From the NCBI RefSeq assembly GCF_949987515.2, contig NC_082694.2, forward strand, positions 15,803,958 to 15,867,957: a stretch of 64,000 bases of DNA, in the 5' to 3' direction. The stretch is from Delphinus delphis. Taxonomy: Eukaryota > Chordata > Mammalia > Artiodactyla > Delphinidae. The position numbers and the translations under genes are program-made. This document shows positions 22,196-35,200 of the stretch, one piece after another (the first letter of the stretch is position 1; the number at the start of each line of letters is the position of its first letter). The notes beneath the pieces were generated by a model. It was not told the origin of the DNA, searched no databases, and was given only the letters and a program-made list of their open reading frames with translations.

Positions 22196-22388
22196 ATAAT
22201 ATGTTGGTGAGGATGTGGAGAAATTGGAGCCCTCAAACATTGCTGATTGGAATGTAAAATGTTGCAGCTGCTATGAAAAAGAGTTTGGCAAATTCCTCAA
22301 AATGTTAAACATAGAATTACCAATATGACTCAGCAATCCCACTTCTACATATAAATCCCGAAGAATTGAAAACAGGAACTCAAACGTT

Positions 22389-22426
<38 letters not shown>

Positions 22427-22617
22427 CTGTACGCGGGCCTCTCACTGTTGTGGCCTCTCCCGTTGCAGAGCACAGGCTCCGGACGCGCAGGCTCAGCGGC
22501 CATGGCTCACAGGCCCAGCCGCTCCGCGGCATGTGGGATCTTCCCGGACCGGGACACGAACCCGCGTCCCCTGCATCAGCAGGCGGACTCTCAACCATTG
22601 CGCCACCAGGGAAGCCC
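22389..22617 (-). repeat. CHR-type SINE, mid-length, with (TA)n-expanded tail
   Basis: The target-site duplication CAAACGTT is at 22381-22388 and 22618-22625. A (TA)n run lies beyond the T tail. Confidence 0.9.
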
Positions 22618-23069
22618 CAAACGTTATATTTGTATGTGAAAGTTCACAGCAACATTATTCACAATAGCCAAAGTGTGGAAACAACCCATGTGTTCATCAA
22701 TAGATGAATAAACAAAATGTAGTTTATACATACAATGGACTATTATTGAGCCATAAAAAGGAATGAAGTTCTGATATCAATACAAGCTACAATCTGGATG
22801 AACCTTGAAAACATTATGCTAAGTGAAATAAGCCAGACATGAAGGGACAAGTACTGTATTCTACTTATATGAGGTACCTAAAATAGGCACATTTATAAAG
22901 CTATAAAGTAGATTGCAGGTTCTTAAAGTCTGGGGGGAGGGAGGAATGGGGAGTTAATATTTAATAGGTTTGGAGTTTCTGTTTGGGATGATGAAATGGT
23001 TCTGGAAGTTGTTAGTGGTTACGGTTGCACAACATTGTGAATGTACTTAATGCCACTAGATTGTCCACT

Positions 23070-23112
23070 TATATATATATAATATTATATATATAATATA
23101 TATATTTTATAT
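23070..23112. repeat. AT-rich (TA)n microsatellite
   Basis: Interrupted TATATA/ATAATAT units lie inside the L1 3' UTR. Confidence 0.85.
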
Positions 23113-23149
23113 TTTTTATATTTACCACAATTTAAAAAGCTGTATGTCT

Positions 23150-23710
23150 GAGTAGGGTAAAAAAATCTGGCAAGTACTCAAAAAAAGGTAAAGGAAGACA
23201 AGGCTTAAAAAAAATGAAATCCTAGGGACTTCCCTGGTGGCGCAGTGGTTGAGGGTCCGCCTGCCGATGCAGGGGACACGGGTTCGTGCCCCGGTCCGGG
23301 AAGATACCACATGCCGCGGAGCGGCTGGGCCCGTGAGCCATGGCCGCTGAACCTGCGCGTCCGGGGCAAAAAATGAAATTCTGATACAACATGAATGCAC
23401 CTTGAAAACATGCTAAGTTAAATAAGCCAGGCACAAAAGGACAAATGTCTTATGATTCCATTTATATGGAATATTTAGAATAGGCAAATTCATTGAAAGA
23501 GAAAGTAGATTAGAGGTTACTAGGAGCTGAAGGGAGGGGAATGAGGGAGTTATTGCTTAATGGTTATAGAGACTCTGGGGTGATGAAACGTTTTGGAAAC
23601 AGTGGTGATGGTTGCACAACACTGTGAAGGTAATTAAAGCCACTGAATTGTACACCTAAAAATGGTTAAAGTGGTGAATTTTGTTATTTATCTGTTTTAC
23701 CATCATAAAA
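23150..23710 (+). repeat. Third L1 3' end, with tailless SINE inside
   Basis: It has ggttgcacaacactgtgaag, then attgtacacctaaaaatggt, a classic older L1 3' UTR. Confidence 0.8.
23221..23367 (+). repeat. 3'-truncated CHR SINE without A tail
   Basis: It has the normal mid-length CHR head but stops after gcgcgtccggggc. The exact duplication AAAAAATGAAAT flanks it (23209-23220 and 23368-23379). Confidence 0.9.
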
Positions 23711-23873
23711 AATAAAAAAAAGGGAATGATGTGCCGATACAGGTTACAACATGGATGAATCTTGAGAATACTCTGTTGAAAGAAGTCAGTGAGAAAGGAC
23801 CACATAGTGTATGATTCCATTTAAACGAAATGTCCAGAACAGACAAAGCCAGAGATAAAAAGTAGATTCATGG

Positions 23874-24172
23874 ACGTAGAAAATGGACTTGAGGACACGG
23901 GGAGGGGGAAGGGTAAGCTGGGACGAAGTGAGAGAGTAGCACTGACGTATATACACTACCAAAATAGATAGCTAGTGGGAAGCAGCTGCATAGCACAGGG
24001 AGATCAGCTGGGTGCTTTGTGACCACCTAGAGGGGTGGGATAGGGAGGGTGGAGACGCCAGAGGGAAGAGATATGGGGATATATGTATATGTATAGCTGA
24101 TTCACTTTGTTTTACAGCAGAAACTAACACAACATTGTAAAGCAATTACACTCCAATAAAGATGTTAAAAAA
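23874..24172 (+). mobile_element. Young 5'-truncated L1 3' UTR insertion
   Basis: It contains gctagtgggaagcagctgca, then tgtaaagcaattacactcca, and an A tail. The target-site duplication AAGTAGATTCATGG / AAGTAGCTTCATGG differs by one base. Confidence 0.9.
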
Positions 24173-24270
24173 AAAAGTAGCTTCATGGTTGTTTAGGGCT
24201 GGAGGTGGGGATGGGGGTGTGAGAAGGAGGAAGTGGAGGGTAAGTTCTAAAGGGTACGGGGATTCTTTTT

Positions 24271-24472
24271 TTTTTTTTTGCGGTACGCGGGCCTCTCACT
24301 GCAGTGGCTCTCCCGCCGCAGAGCATAGGCTTCGGACGCGCAGGCTCAGCGGGCCATGGGCCACGGGCGCAGCCGCTCCGCGGCATGTGGGATCTTCCCG
24401 GACCGGGGCACAAACACGCGTCCCCTGCATCGGCAGGCGGACTCTCAACCACTGCGCCACCAGGGAAGCCCC
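24271..24472 (-). repeat. CHR-type SINE, mid-length variant
   Basis: It is flanked by GGGATTCTTTTT copies. It carries private changes (gcgggccatgggccacgggc) relative to the other copies. Confidence 0.93.
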
Positions 24473-24570
24473 GGGATTCTTTTTGAAGTAATGAAAATGT
24501 TCTGAAGTCCAGTGTGATGATGGGTACACAACTTTGAACACAGTCAAAACCATTGTACACTTCATGTGTT

Positions 24571-24876
24571 GTGCTTTTTTTTTTTTTTTTTGTCTGCGCT
24601 GGGTCTTCGTTGCTGCACGCAGGCTTTCTCTAGCTGCGGTGAGCCGGGGGCTGCTCTTTGTTGTGGTGCGCACGCTTCTCACTGCAGTGGCTTCTCTTGT
24701 TGTGGAGCACGGTCTCTAGCAGCGCGGGCTTCAGTAATTGTGGCACGCGCGCTCAGTAGTTGTGGCGCATGGGCTTAGTTGCTCCGCAACATATGGGATC
24801 TTCCTGGACCAGGGACTGAACCCGCGTCCCCTGCCTTAGCAGGCGGATTCTTAACCACTGCACCACCAGGGGAGTC
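24571..24876 (-). repeat. CHR-type SINE, long form
   Basis: A T tail, then gcgctgggtcttcgttgctg, and an end caccaggggagtccc. Copies of ATTGTACACT lie on each side. Confidence 0.9.
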
Positions 24877-25254
24877 CCAAATTGTACACTCTAAATGGGT
24901 GAATTGTATGTTATGTGAATTATACCTCAATAACACCATAACAACAAAAAAAATTAATTGCAGTGCTAGATACATGCAAAGCAATCCAAGGATACCTCTC
25001 CTATCTTGGCAATTACAAGAAGACAAACGAAAATAAAAAGATTCATCCCTTTGTATCTCAGTTATCTATACTGAGCAGCCTGTGTACATTCGAGGCTGGA
25101 AACTGGGTTGAATTTTTCTAGTCGTGTCAGGCATGATTTATATCCCCTTCCAATAAGCAGCATTCCTCCTTTGCATGTCTGCAAAAATCTCACACAGGGC
25201 TTGGTGTGAAGAAGGGGGCTTGATTCAAGAAAAGGACTAAAATACTCAGAAAAG

Positions 25255-26219
25255 GTCTTGCAACTGCAATTTTATTTTCTTTTGTGAAAATAAACAACTG
25301 GGAGTTTAAATTGCTCCAAAAAACCCCATAAAAATGAAAAGAAATACACACAGAAGAAGCATGTGAGGTGATGGGGGAGGGAGGAGGGTCTTCAGAGCTT
25401 TGGCAGATTGCGCTGGCACGGACCTGGGTGACAGGAGCCAGACCTCGGAGCCAGGTCCTGTCTGCCACTCTGGGGCTGTGAGGGGACATCTCGACTGGTA
25501 AGGGGGTGGTACACAGGCTTCTTCACTGAGGAAGTGGCAGGCACCTTGAATCCCTTTAAATGCGGGGAAGAACCACTGCAGAAGACCTCTTCCCCCACCA
25601 AAAGCTGGAGACTGGGGCATTAGGGCCACTGAGGGAAAAGGGATGCTGGTGGAGACAAACGAGGCCGAGGTGTCTTCTCACATGGTGACAGCCTTACACT
25701 GGGCAGAGGACGAAGGTGAAGGCAAGAACCCACGGAGCTGAGCAGAGGAGAAAAATGTGGGCCAGGTAAAAGGGAATGTCCAGGAATGGGATGTAGATGA
25801 AGAGGCTGCGGGCTAGAAATGGCAGCAATGGCCAACATGCAGGCTGGGTGGGGGAAGCTGGGATGCTGGGGGGTGATGGGAAGAGGCAGGAGGGCAGAGA
25901 GTCCAGGAGGTAGAGACAGAGGTGCCTTCTGCCCAGGTCCATCCACCGCTGCACATACAGGAAGAATAACACACTACTTTTCAGTTCTTGTTTTTTAAAG
26001 ATTTTTGTTTTGTTTTGTTTTGTTTTTTAAAAAAGCCTTAAGATCAGCTACTGGTTACATCTACAAAATGTAAAGTGCTGCTGTTACCAGTCACTTTACA
26101 GAACAGTCCAGAGTGGTCAAATATTGACCAATAAAGTTTCCTTTTTTTTTTCTTCTTCTTCTTCTGCATCATTACTACTCGATGAGTCACGTGACAGCCT
26201 GCATAGGTCAGTGGGCAGC
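25255..26219 (-). other. TCF7L1: TCF7L1 3' UTR
   Basis: About 965 nt of unique sequence without transposons, ending at a strong AATAAA. It includes a TTTTG-type simple run at about 26005-26028. Confidence 0.8.
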
Positions 26220-29200
26220 TTAGTGGGCAGACTTGGTGACCAAGGAAAGAGGCTGGGCCTGGAGCACGGGGAGGGCCTGGTGGGCATGGAGAGTGGCTGG
26301 GAAGGAAGGGGGGGACGTCAGCAGAGCTGTGGGCACGGACCCCAGGGGGAGGGGCCGGGACAGGACGGGGGGCTGGCTGCCCATCTGGCCAGAGGAGGTG
26401 GCGGCAGCCTTCGCTGACAGGAAGGTAGCCGAGTGGAGAGCCAGCTGGGCCCGGGTCTCTGGCTTGGTGGTGAGGGAGAGGGGCTGGGCTTGCTCTGAGT
26501 GGGTGGCGGCCGGGGCAGCTGGGGAGGCCAAGGCCGTGGAGGGTGTGGCCGGCGAGTCCAGCATGCTGCCGTGGGAGGAGGCAGGACTGTCACAGGGCTT
26601 CTCAGGGGGCAGGTACTGGACACATGGCTTCTTGCTTTTGGAGGCCAGAGCACCTAGGGGAAATAAAAAAACCACACGGAAGAGTTAGCAGCTAGGAGCG
26701 CGGTGGGAGGCGGAGGTTGCCGAGGAAGCCCAGCTGCACACATCAACTCCGGAAACAAGAATGCGTACAGGGAGGGAAGTGAGAACCTGAAGTGATGGCT
26801 GTGGCTTTCAAGACACCTAGAGCACAGACAAGGGGCAATGCCCAAACGCCAACGACTCATTCAGAACCTGCCTGGAAGGAAAGTAGCTCAGCCTATCACA
26901 TCTTCATCTCCCTGCTGAAATCTCATCATTCTGGGGATGGATCTCCACTCAATTTGCTTTAAGATCCTTGGTTTATGGTGCTGTCAGAGATAGTACAGCA
27001 CCTGCTAAGCAACGTGGTATACAGTGAATTTTGCCTCATACACATAGTTAACTTACATGGACTCCTATGGAGATGAATATGCAAATTATACAGATATTAG
27101 AAAGGTAGGAAAGGAGATGAAAAGAAAAGCAAGGTGATAAAAAGCACTTTAGGGGACTTCCCTGGCAGTCCAGGGGTCAGGACTTGGCGCTTTCACTGCT
27201 GTGGCCCTGGGTTTGATCCCTGGTCAGGGAACTAAGATCCCACAAGCTGGGTGGTGCAGCTCCCCCCCCCGCCTAAAAAAAGCACTACAGATGGAACTAA
27301 ACAAGTTCTGCACTTGTCCTGGAGTGAGCATGAGATGGGAGGCTTGACTGAAATACTGGTCACCGTGTGAGCATCTCTCTGCTGGGTGTGATTCTGCTGT
27401 AAAAAGATACAGTACATATTTGTGGCACAAAGGGGGCACCCCCAATCCAAGTGAACAATTATTTCTGTTATTCGACCAAACAAACATTGGAAGAAAACCT
27501 GATTCTATTGGATTCACGGATAGGTGATATGTCCATCCCTAATGGGCTGCCTTCCTAAGGGAATTTCAAGGATCATTTCAGTGACATTCAGTTTTTACCT
27601 TATGCACTGATTTTAGAACCTAACCCTCCAATAAGACACAACTCAACTGAATTGGAAAGAGCCTTCCAAGTGACAAAGTGCCGGACCATTTAACAAGCAG
27701 AGTGACTGGAAAAATCCCTTCACTTCTTCGAGCCTCTTAACAGATCATCTCCAAAAAGGGGATAATAATAACAGCCCCCTGAGTGTACATAAGGCCTTGA
27801 ACATGGCAGCTATCATACGGCATTGTCACCGTGTCCGTCAGAGTCCCGGGTACAAAGTACCGGCGGGTGTAGCTGGGACAGGGAAAAGGAAGTAAAGATG
27901 CAGGGCCCTCCTGTCCACTCACCGTCTGCCTCCTGGACTTGCTGCTGGGACTGGGTCTGGGACAGCTGCTTTTCTCGCTTCCTCTTCTTTTTCTTACCCT
28001 GAAAGATACAGTCAAAGGAAGAGGTAACCAGGCACAGAATAACCGGCTTTTCTGGGGGACTCCCAGCTATGAAGCGGGGAGACAGGATACTTCCTGCACT
28101 GGGCACCCAGATCACACTCCCCGCAGCAGCCTCACCAGGTGGCACAGTGAGCCTTCCTGGAACACTGCTTCCCTCCCCCACTGGATCCCTTCCCTCCAGC
28201 TCCGGTGGCCTGGCTTTCTTGGAAGGCCTCATTCTTTTCCTGCCCTTCAGGCTGATTTTTCCATTTCTCTTCCTAGAACCGTGTAAGGTTCCTGATCTTT
28301 TCTGAGGGGTCCCAGGTCTCACTGAAAATCCAATGCAGCTGGGAATTCCCCAGCTGTCCAGTGGTTAGGACTCTGTGCTTTCACTGCCGAGGGCGTGGGT
28401 TCAATTGGGAAAAAAACCCAAATAAACCCCAAAAAACTAACGTAGCTATGCAGCCTTTTGGCACAAAAAAAGCAAGTAACAACATACATACAAAAACCTT
28501 CCCAGTTTCAGGGAGTCATCAGAAACGCAGGCAGCGGCTTACGCATTGGTCTCTGAGCCCCAGGCTGGCAACCCTTGGCTAGAGACACTGACCACAGAGC
28601 TAGCACACAGCTCACACTGCACCCTGAATTATGGAATTAAAGGCTGAGTCCACTTCCAATGGGACAGGCACAAATTTGATTCTGTCCCCAGGATACCAAA
28701 CCATGGCCTTGTTGCCCTCCCGAGAACTAAAACGTCTTCCTTATTTCTAGAGAAATACAGACTTCTCCCTGGCCTCCCTGGAAGCTGACTCCGTTGACAG
28801 GGTCCTCTATCAATGGAGTCAGCTTCCTTTGCCCCTCTTCCTCGCGCAGAGGCTGCTCCTGGTGTCTGATGGGCACGTACGTAGTTGTCTCGGGCTGACC
28901 ACGTCGGGTAGAGCTGCGAATGAAGCTGCCGCTCCTTCCGGGCCAGTTCATAGTACTTGGCCTGTTCTTCTCGGGACAGGTTGTGCCACTGCGGGAGAGA
29001 GGACCAGCAACGACAGAGCGGTGAGCGTGGGGGACGCTGAGCCGCACAGCCTGGAGCATAAGGGCAGGCCTTACCTTTCTCCCCAGGATCTGGTTAATGG
29101 CTGCACTTTCCTTCAGGGTGCACTCGGCCACCACCTTGGCCCTCATCTCCTTCATATATAACATGAAGGCATTAAGAGGCTTCTTCACGTGGGGTTTCTT

Positions 29201-32200
29201 TTCTTCCTCTTTTTTCACTGTGACGGGTGATTTCCTGGGAAGTCATAAGGCTGTAGGTTAGCTGGTATCAGCTGTCATCCCTCGAGGAGGCTAAGGGCTG
29301 TCTGCCTCTGGGGAGGGGAGATGCTGTTGCTTGGACGATAATGTAAGTTGCCCGGGGTTGCTTTCAGAGCCTGAGCACCTAGCTCCTAGCCTCTGACAGA
29401 CCTCCGGCCATATTCCAGGAAAAGACAACTTCCTGACAATGGAACAGAGGGTGGTGGTGAGAGCTGGGACGCACTGGTCCAGGTGAGAAAGAGGAGGGGG
29501 CAGGGCACTTTAGGCAGAAACGGAGAGAGGAGGTCTCCTTGGCTACGAGGCACCGACTTTGGCTTTCCTGCTGTCCTTATGGCACAGTGGACAAAGCACA
29601 GGCCTTGGTGCTGGGTGCAGCCCTGCCACCGGTCAGCCATGTGACCTTGAGAATATTCTCCTTTCTGGGGCCTTACACTTTTCGAGTGTATGGGGGGCGG
29701 GGTGGGAGGGGGAGAAGGAAGCTAAAAGCTCTCTCAGGTTCTCTTTCAGCCTCAAAGTCCTGGTTGTAAAACCTTCCTTAATGGGAGAAGAGATGCACGG
29801 TGTCTCTGAGAGGATGGGAACTCCAGGGGTCAAAGGGAACAGTTCCCAAGGGAGAGGGTGTAGTTGAGGAAGCTGCCGGGCTGCCAGCTGTATGTCCCCA
29901 AGAAAGCAACCAATGGTACTCGCTGCTCAGAGACTGGCCACCCCCCATCAGGCTGCCTGTTACTCACGCGATCACGGCCGGGCTCAGGCTGGGGGGCGTC
30001 GGTTCCTGCTTGACGATGGGGGAGACGATAGCGGGGTGGGGGATCCCTGAGGTGGGCAGACCAGGATGGGCCGGAGCCACCATGTGAGGGGAGAACCGAC
30101 TGGAAACCAGGCTATGTACCAGATGGAAACAAAGACAACAGAGGGATTCAGGCAGAATGCTTGTCACCCACAGGGGATGTGGCGGGACCCCAGTCTTGAT
30201 GGCGGAGGCGTGTAAACACCTCTGCTGGGGCAGTGCTGGAGCAACGGAAGGCCATGCACTGACCTCGACAGAACCGGTTTGGGAAACACCCAACAAACCT
30301 CCCTTCCCCCACAAGCATGCAGGTTTCCTATATCTGGTGCTGAAAGCAGGTAGGATGAAAAACACAAAAGAAGATGCAGCGGGTCTGAGGCCAGAGTACA
30401 CAGGGGGGAAAGAAGGGCTCAGGCTGTGGGTTGCACTTCTTTTGTCATTGGCGGTACCACTGTCAGGTAGATCGGCTACTGAGACAGAAATCCCCTTTCG
30501 CTGTTCCCCTCTCCTGACATCATTGCAGGAACAATTAACCTCCCAGCTTCAGAGTGATGTACTCAAAATGCTTCAGTGCCACAAAGCCCAGCCCAGCCCG
30601 TGAGGGGACGTGCAGGAGGGTTGAGTGTGAGGGCTTTGAAATGCTTCTCTTAGATGGGGCAAGAGTGGGCTGAACCTATGGTCTCCATCCCCACCTTATC
30701 AGAGAGGCGGGAGGAAAGGTGAGCACCTGCCTCCTCGCTTACTGCCAAGAGAAAGCTGTGTAACGGTCAGAAATGGCAGGGATGCTGGTAGACAACCATT
30801 CCCTGCACTGCCACTTCCTGCTCACAGCTCCAGTCCCAAGACTCACCTGGACATTGAGGCATTCATGGCGAGTGCAGGGTAGGGGTGCCGGAAGCCGCCG
30901 GGAGGAAGGGAGTACATGGGCTGACCTTGCCTATAAGGGCCAGGAGCAAGGAAATCTGGTTAGCAAATTTGCTAAAATGGGAATGTTCAGGACAGGGAAG
31001 GAGAGGCGGTTGGGAAGAAAGGATGATAAGTAAAGGCAGGAAGTAGGAAGGAAGAGTTGGGGGGACACTGCCCTGGGGAGAGCAGGGAGGTCTGAGTCCT
31101 GGGCTTTGGTGAGAGGGCTCTACGTGGGGGAAGGGGGGCGTCTGTATACAGACCACCAGGACCGGCTGGAGGTACAGAAGTTAGAACTCAGCAGAAGGAA
31201 GGAGGGAGGGTAAGAAAGGCTGTAAGTTTCCTTACTGTGGGACGAGCCAGCCGAGGGGATGGGGGATTTGCCCCACAGCTCCGGGAGACAGTGGGTAATA
31301 CGGAGACAGCTCAGATGGGTGAGGGGGCCGGGGGATTCCTGCTTCCAAAGAGAGATGTGTCAGACAATTCCTTGGCCCTACATTAACACCTTAAAATAAT
31401 ATCAAACAGGAGGTTCCTTGCCCTATATTCCCAGGTGCCCTGGAGCTTGGAAGGCCCTTTCTTTTATTATCCCTGCCCTCTGTCACCAGTAACTTCCAGC
31501 TGCTCATACAGGAGTCGTCCAAGACACAGGCAGGAAATTTTGGACTGAGAGACCCAAGATATCCCCAGAGTCATCAGCTAGAAAAGCTGCCTCATTCATG
31601 GAATGATAAGCTTTGGATCTCTGTTCCACATTTGTGCTCCTCATTATCTGTAACTCGTAGTAGCTGTGATGTCTCAAGAGGGGCTCCAAAAATGCTTTGA
31701 CCCATGGAAACGCCATGGGAATTCTATGAAGACTCTGGCTCCCTCTGGGATGGCGTTTGGGTGAGCAAGTTAAAAACAAGAAGCCAACTCAGTCTACTGC
31801 TTTATAGCTATACTTACGTCTGGCTAGACTGTTTACTTCCGTATGTTCAGTTTGGGGCCTAGGTTTTGGTTTAAGGAGGCGCAGCCTGCAGCCGGCTAGA
31901 CTTCAAAGTCAATGAGAAAGGAGATTTTTTTTTTCCCCTTCCAGGTCATTCCAATCTTAAAGTTTTAAGACATTCTAACGTAGAAGCAGCAGTGGCAGAG
32001 CAACGCCAAATGCCGTGGAGCCAGGCCCTGTGCATCATCTCATTTAATCTCCTTTCATCCTCACAATGACCCAGGGATGCAGAAGGGACACGTAAGGCAC
32101 TGATGAGCGAACTGAAAAGGCTAAACTTAGTGGGCAGGGTTAGAGACCACTGAGAGCTGGAGACATGGTTTGAACCCAGGTCTGTCCGATTCCAGGGCTG

Positions 32201-35200
32201 AAATACTCCCTGAGAAGAAAAGCCCGCCCCCACTGGAGCTGTGGAGCTGGGCCAGCCTGAGCAGGCCCTGACTCACCTGTCTTTGGATCGATCTCTGGGG
32301 AGAGGTGTGTGGGAGGGGAGCCGGGGGAGAAGTGGTCGTTGCTGTAGGTGATGAGGGGCGTCAACGGATGCATGTGGTGCGGGTGCTGAACAACAGGAAC
32401 TTTATTAGACTGAAAGACAGAGAGAAAAAGACTAGGGACAGTTGCCAAGGAGGTGGAGAGTACGGGCAGACCTCAGCGCTACTGCAGGTTCCGTTTACTG
32501 CTTTATTTGCAGTAAAGCAAATCACACACACTTTTTGGTTTCCCGGTGCATACATCTGTTTTTTTTTTTAAAAAAGAAATTTTTTCTTTTTTTGGCTGTG
32601 CTGCACGGCATGTGGGATCTTAGTTCCCTGACCAGGGATGGAATCTGCACCCCCTACAGTGGAAGAGCAGAGTCTTAATCACTGGACCGGCAGGGAAGTC
32701 CCTCCCAGTGCGTATAAAAGTTATGTTTACACTGTACTGTAGTCTGTTAAGTGTGCAATGGCATTATGTCTAAAAAAATATGCACATACCCTAATTAAAA
32801 ATACTTTGTCAAAAGGTGCTATCATCTGAGCCTTCAGTGAGTTGTAATCTTTTTGCAATAGCGACATCAAAGATCAGTGATCACAGGTCACCATAACAAT
32901 TATAATAATAATGAATAAATTTGAAATATTGCGAGAATTACTGAAATGTGACCCAGAGACACAAAGTGAGTAAAGGCTGTTGGAAAAATGATGCCGACAG
33001 ACTTGCTGGATGCAAGATTGCTATAAACCTTCAATTCATAAAAAATGTAATATCTGCGAAGCGCAGTAAAGTACAATACAACAAGATATGCCTGTAAAAC
33101 CTATTGTTATGTACTTGGTTGAATAGATACCAGGTATTTTCCATGCAACATCCCATTCAGCCCTCGAAGAGTACTTGAGAGAAAGCAGCGGTCTATACAG
33201 CAGAGAAAGAACCAACAGAATTAGAGAAGGGATTACATCCACCCTCCTACGTACCCTCTTCAAAACAGCCCACCATTACTCACTTCATGTGTACTGTGTG
33301 GTGCTAAATGCTACAGGCTGCTGAATTATGAACCGTGCTCTATGTAATCTCAGTGACTTTAGAACACACGCTTTCCTTTTCAGTTTTTTTTTTTTTCTTC
33401 TTTTTGGCTGCCTCGTGCAGCATGAGGGATCTTAGTTCCCCGACCAGGGATCAAACCCATGACCCCGGTAACAGAAGTGCAGTCTTAACCACTGGACCGC
33501 CAGGGAAGTCCCTCAACATACGCTTTCCAAATGAACTTCCTAGAAAGGGTAGCTCATAGGTTCACATCTGAGACTGGTAACAGAGCAGTGAGGGAACTGT
33601 CACCATCAGACCTCATATAACCAGTTGTCACGTTCAGGGTTTACAGATGCCAACCAAGAGCACTTAAAACAGTTCTCCCTGGAGAGTCTCAAACACTCTG
33701 CTGACCTAATTATCACATTTCATTTACAATACCAGAGAGTGTAAGGAGTACATTTTACATAACTGTTAAGAAAGCAAAAACACTGGCATGTCACCAACAT
33801 ATCCTGCTTCAGAAACGTTAAAAAACGGAAAAACCTGTGTGTCCTGGAATTACTAAACGGAATTAATTTTTAATTGTCTTGACATAATCTGACTTAACAA
33901 TAAAGATTTTTATTATAAAAATGGCTATCGGCCTTATTATAACCTAGCAAAAAAGCTATGATTATCTTCATTTGAGGAATGAGGAAACTGAGTGGGGAAA
34001 GATTAAGTGACTTAGCCTGAGCCACAGGGCCAGTAAGTGGTAGAACTGGATTCCTATCAGCCCTTAACGGCTCTAACAAACCAGGGTGTCTTCTCTTGCA
34101 CTTCCTGGCACCTCAAGAGCCTAATCAAAACATCTGTCAGAGAAAGGACGGACACACATTTTTTCGGATAATAAGGTAAATGAGTTACAAGTGGAGAAGA
34201 GATTTATTAAAAAAGAGATTCGTAAACAGGATGATGATTTGGTGGCATCTCACGGGCCAGATTTCCAAACTTCTGTCTTCCCAGTTGAATGTTTCGTTTC
34301 ATAGATTCCTGAGCCCTTCAGCCTTTTACTCAGTGCCCCTTGGGTACTCATCATGCAAGCAACTATATGTACATCTCCTAGGCGCTCGTGTGCTGACAGT
34401 AATCTTGCTCCATTTTCAGTAGGCTAAGCAGAGATGAGAGGCAGAGTCCTGGAGCAAGGCCTAGAACCCAGGGGCCCAGCTCTCAGACTCACAGAAGTGA
34501 GACCAAGGATGCAGATGGTTCATAAGCAAAACCACTAGGTGGCGCTGGCACACGGCTGGACCCTGCTGGTACCTCACCTTGAACAATTTCCTATCACCAC
34601 CCTTAGTGGGCTCATTTGACGTTGCACAATAAATTCTAAAATTCTTTTCTTCTTACTGTTTTCACCTGTTCCCTCACTGGCTTTTGAAGAGGTCTCCACG
34701 TACATGAACATACCACACAAATAAGAGTATAAAAAAATTATTTTAAGGTCAGATTTCTAGGATCCTGATGCAACTCAATGATGCACTGAGGTTTCCCGGA
34801 AACAGCTTTGTCTAAAGGGTGATTTTTAATATCATAAAAGGAATAGAATTATTACTAAAGTGACAGTAAATGATAAAAAGAATTACACAAAATGATCACA
34901 ATTTTTAAAAAACACATAAATTCTATGACTTTAAAAAAAGACTAGAGGCAGTTCCCTGGTGGTCCCGTGGTTAGGACTCAGTGCTTCACGACCATGGGCT
35001 GGGGTTCAATCCCTGGTTGGGGAACTAAGATCTCATCCCACCAGCAGTGCAGCACAGTGGAAGAAAAAACAAACAAACAAAAAGACTAGAAGCACACCAA
35101 GTAAACAGTAAGTATATTTGAGTGGTGGGACTACAGGTGGTTTTGTTCTTCTTATTTCCCTTTCTGTATTTCCCAATTTAATTATTACCTACTTAAAGCT

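Larger units (their letters stand above)
22196..23140 (+). repeat. Second L1 3' part, with SINE insertion
   Basis: It restarts at tgttggtgaggatgtggaga and runs to an AT-rich 3' end with (TA)n at about 23070-23105. A CHR SINE interrupts it at 22389-22617. Confidence 0.8.
23717..24950 (+). repeat. Older L1 3' end carrying three nested insertions
   Basis: The parts 23717-23873, about 24173-24270, 24473-24570 and 24877-24950 read as one L1 3' UTR. They are separated by a younger L1 and two CHR SINEs. Confidence 0.85.
17440..25250. other. TGOLN2-TCF7L1 intergenic block, transposon-rich
   Basis: No exon was found. It is mostly L1 fragments of several ages with CHR SINEs inserted between and inside them. 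Unique stretches remain around 17450-17890, 18350-18640 and 19750-20100. Confidence 0.8.
26654..27922. other. TCF7L1 intron 11
   Basis: It contains one short CHR SINE (27152-27277) and a MIR (27660-27790). No alternative C-terminal exon of the TCF7L2 C-clamp kind was recognised. Confidence 0.75.
30112..32276. other. TCF7L1 introns 5-7 around exons 6 and 7
   Basis: The sequence is largely unique; a MIR lies at about 32020-32200. Confidence 0.75.

Noticed and set aside
20120..24950. Regularly spaced similar blocks that could suggest a tandem array
   Set aside because: They are independent L1 3' ends of different ages with separate SINE insertions, not a tandem or CRISPR-like repeat.
26005..26030. 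TTTTG tandem units in the TCF7L1 3' UTR
   Set aside because: Simple low-complexity run with no sign of function.
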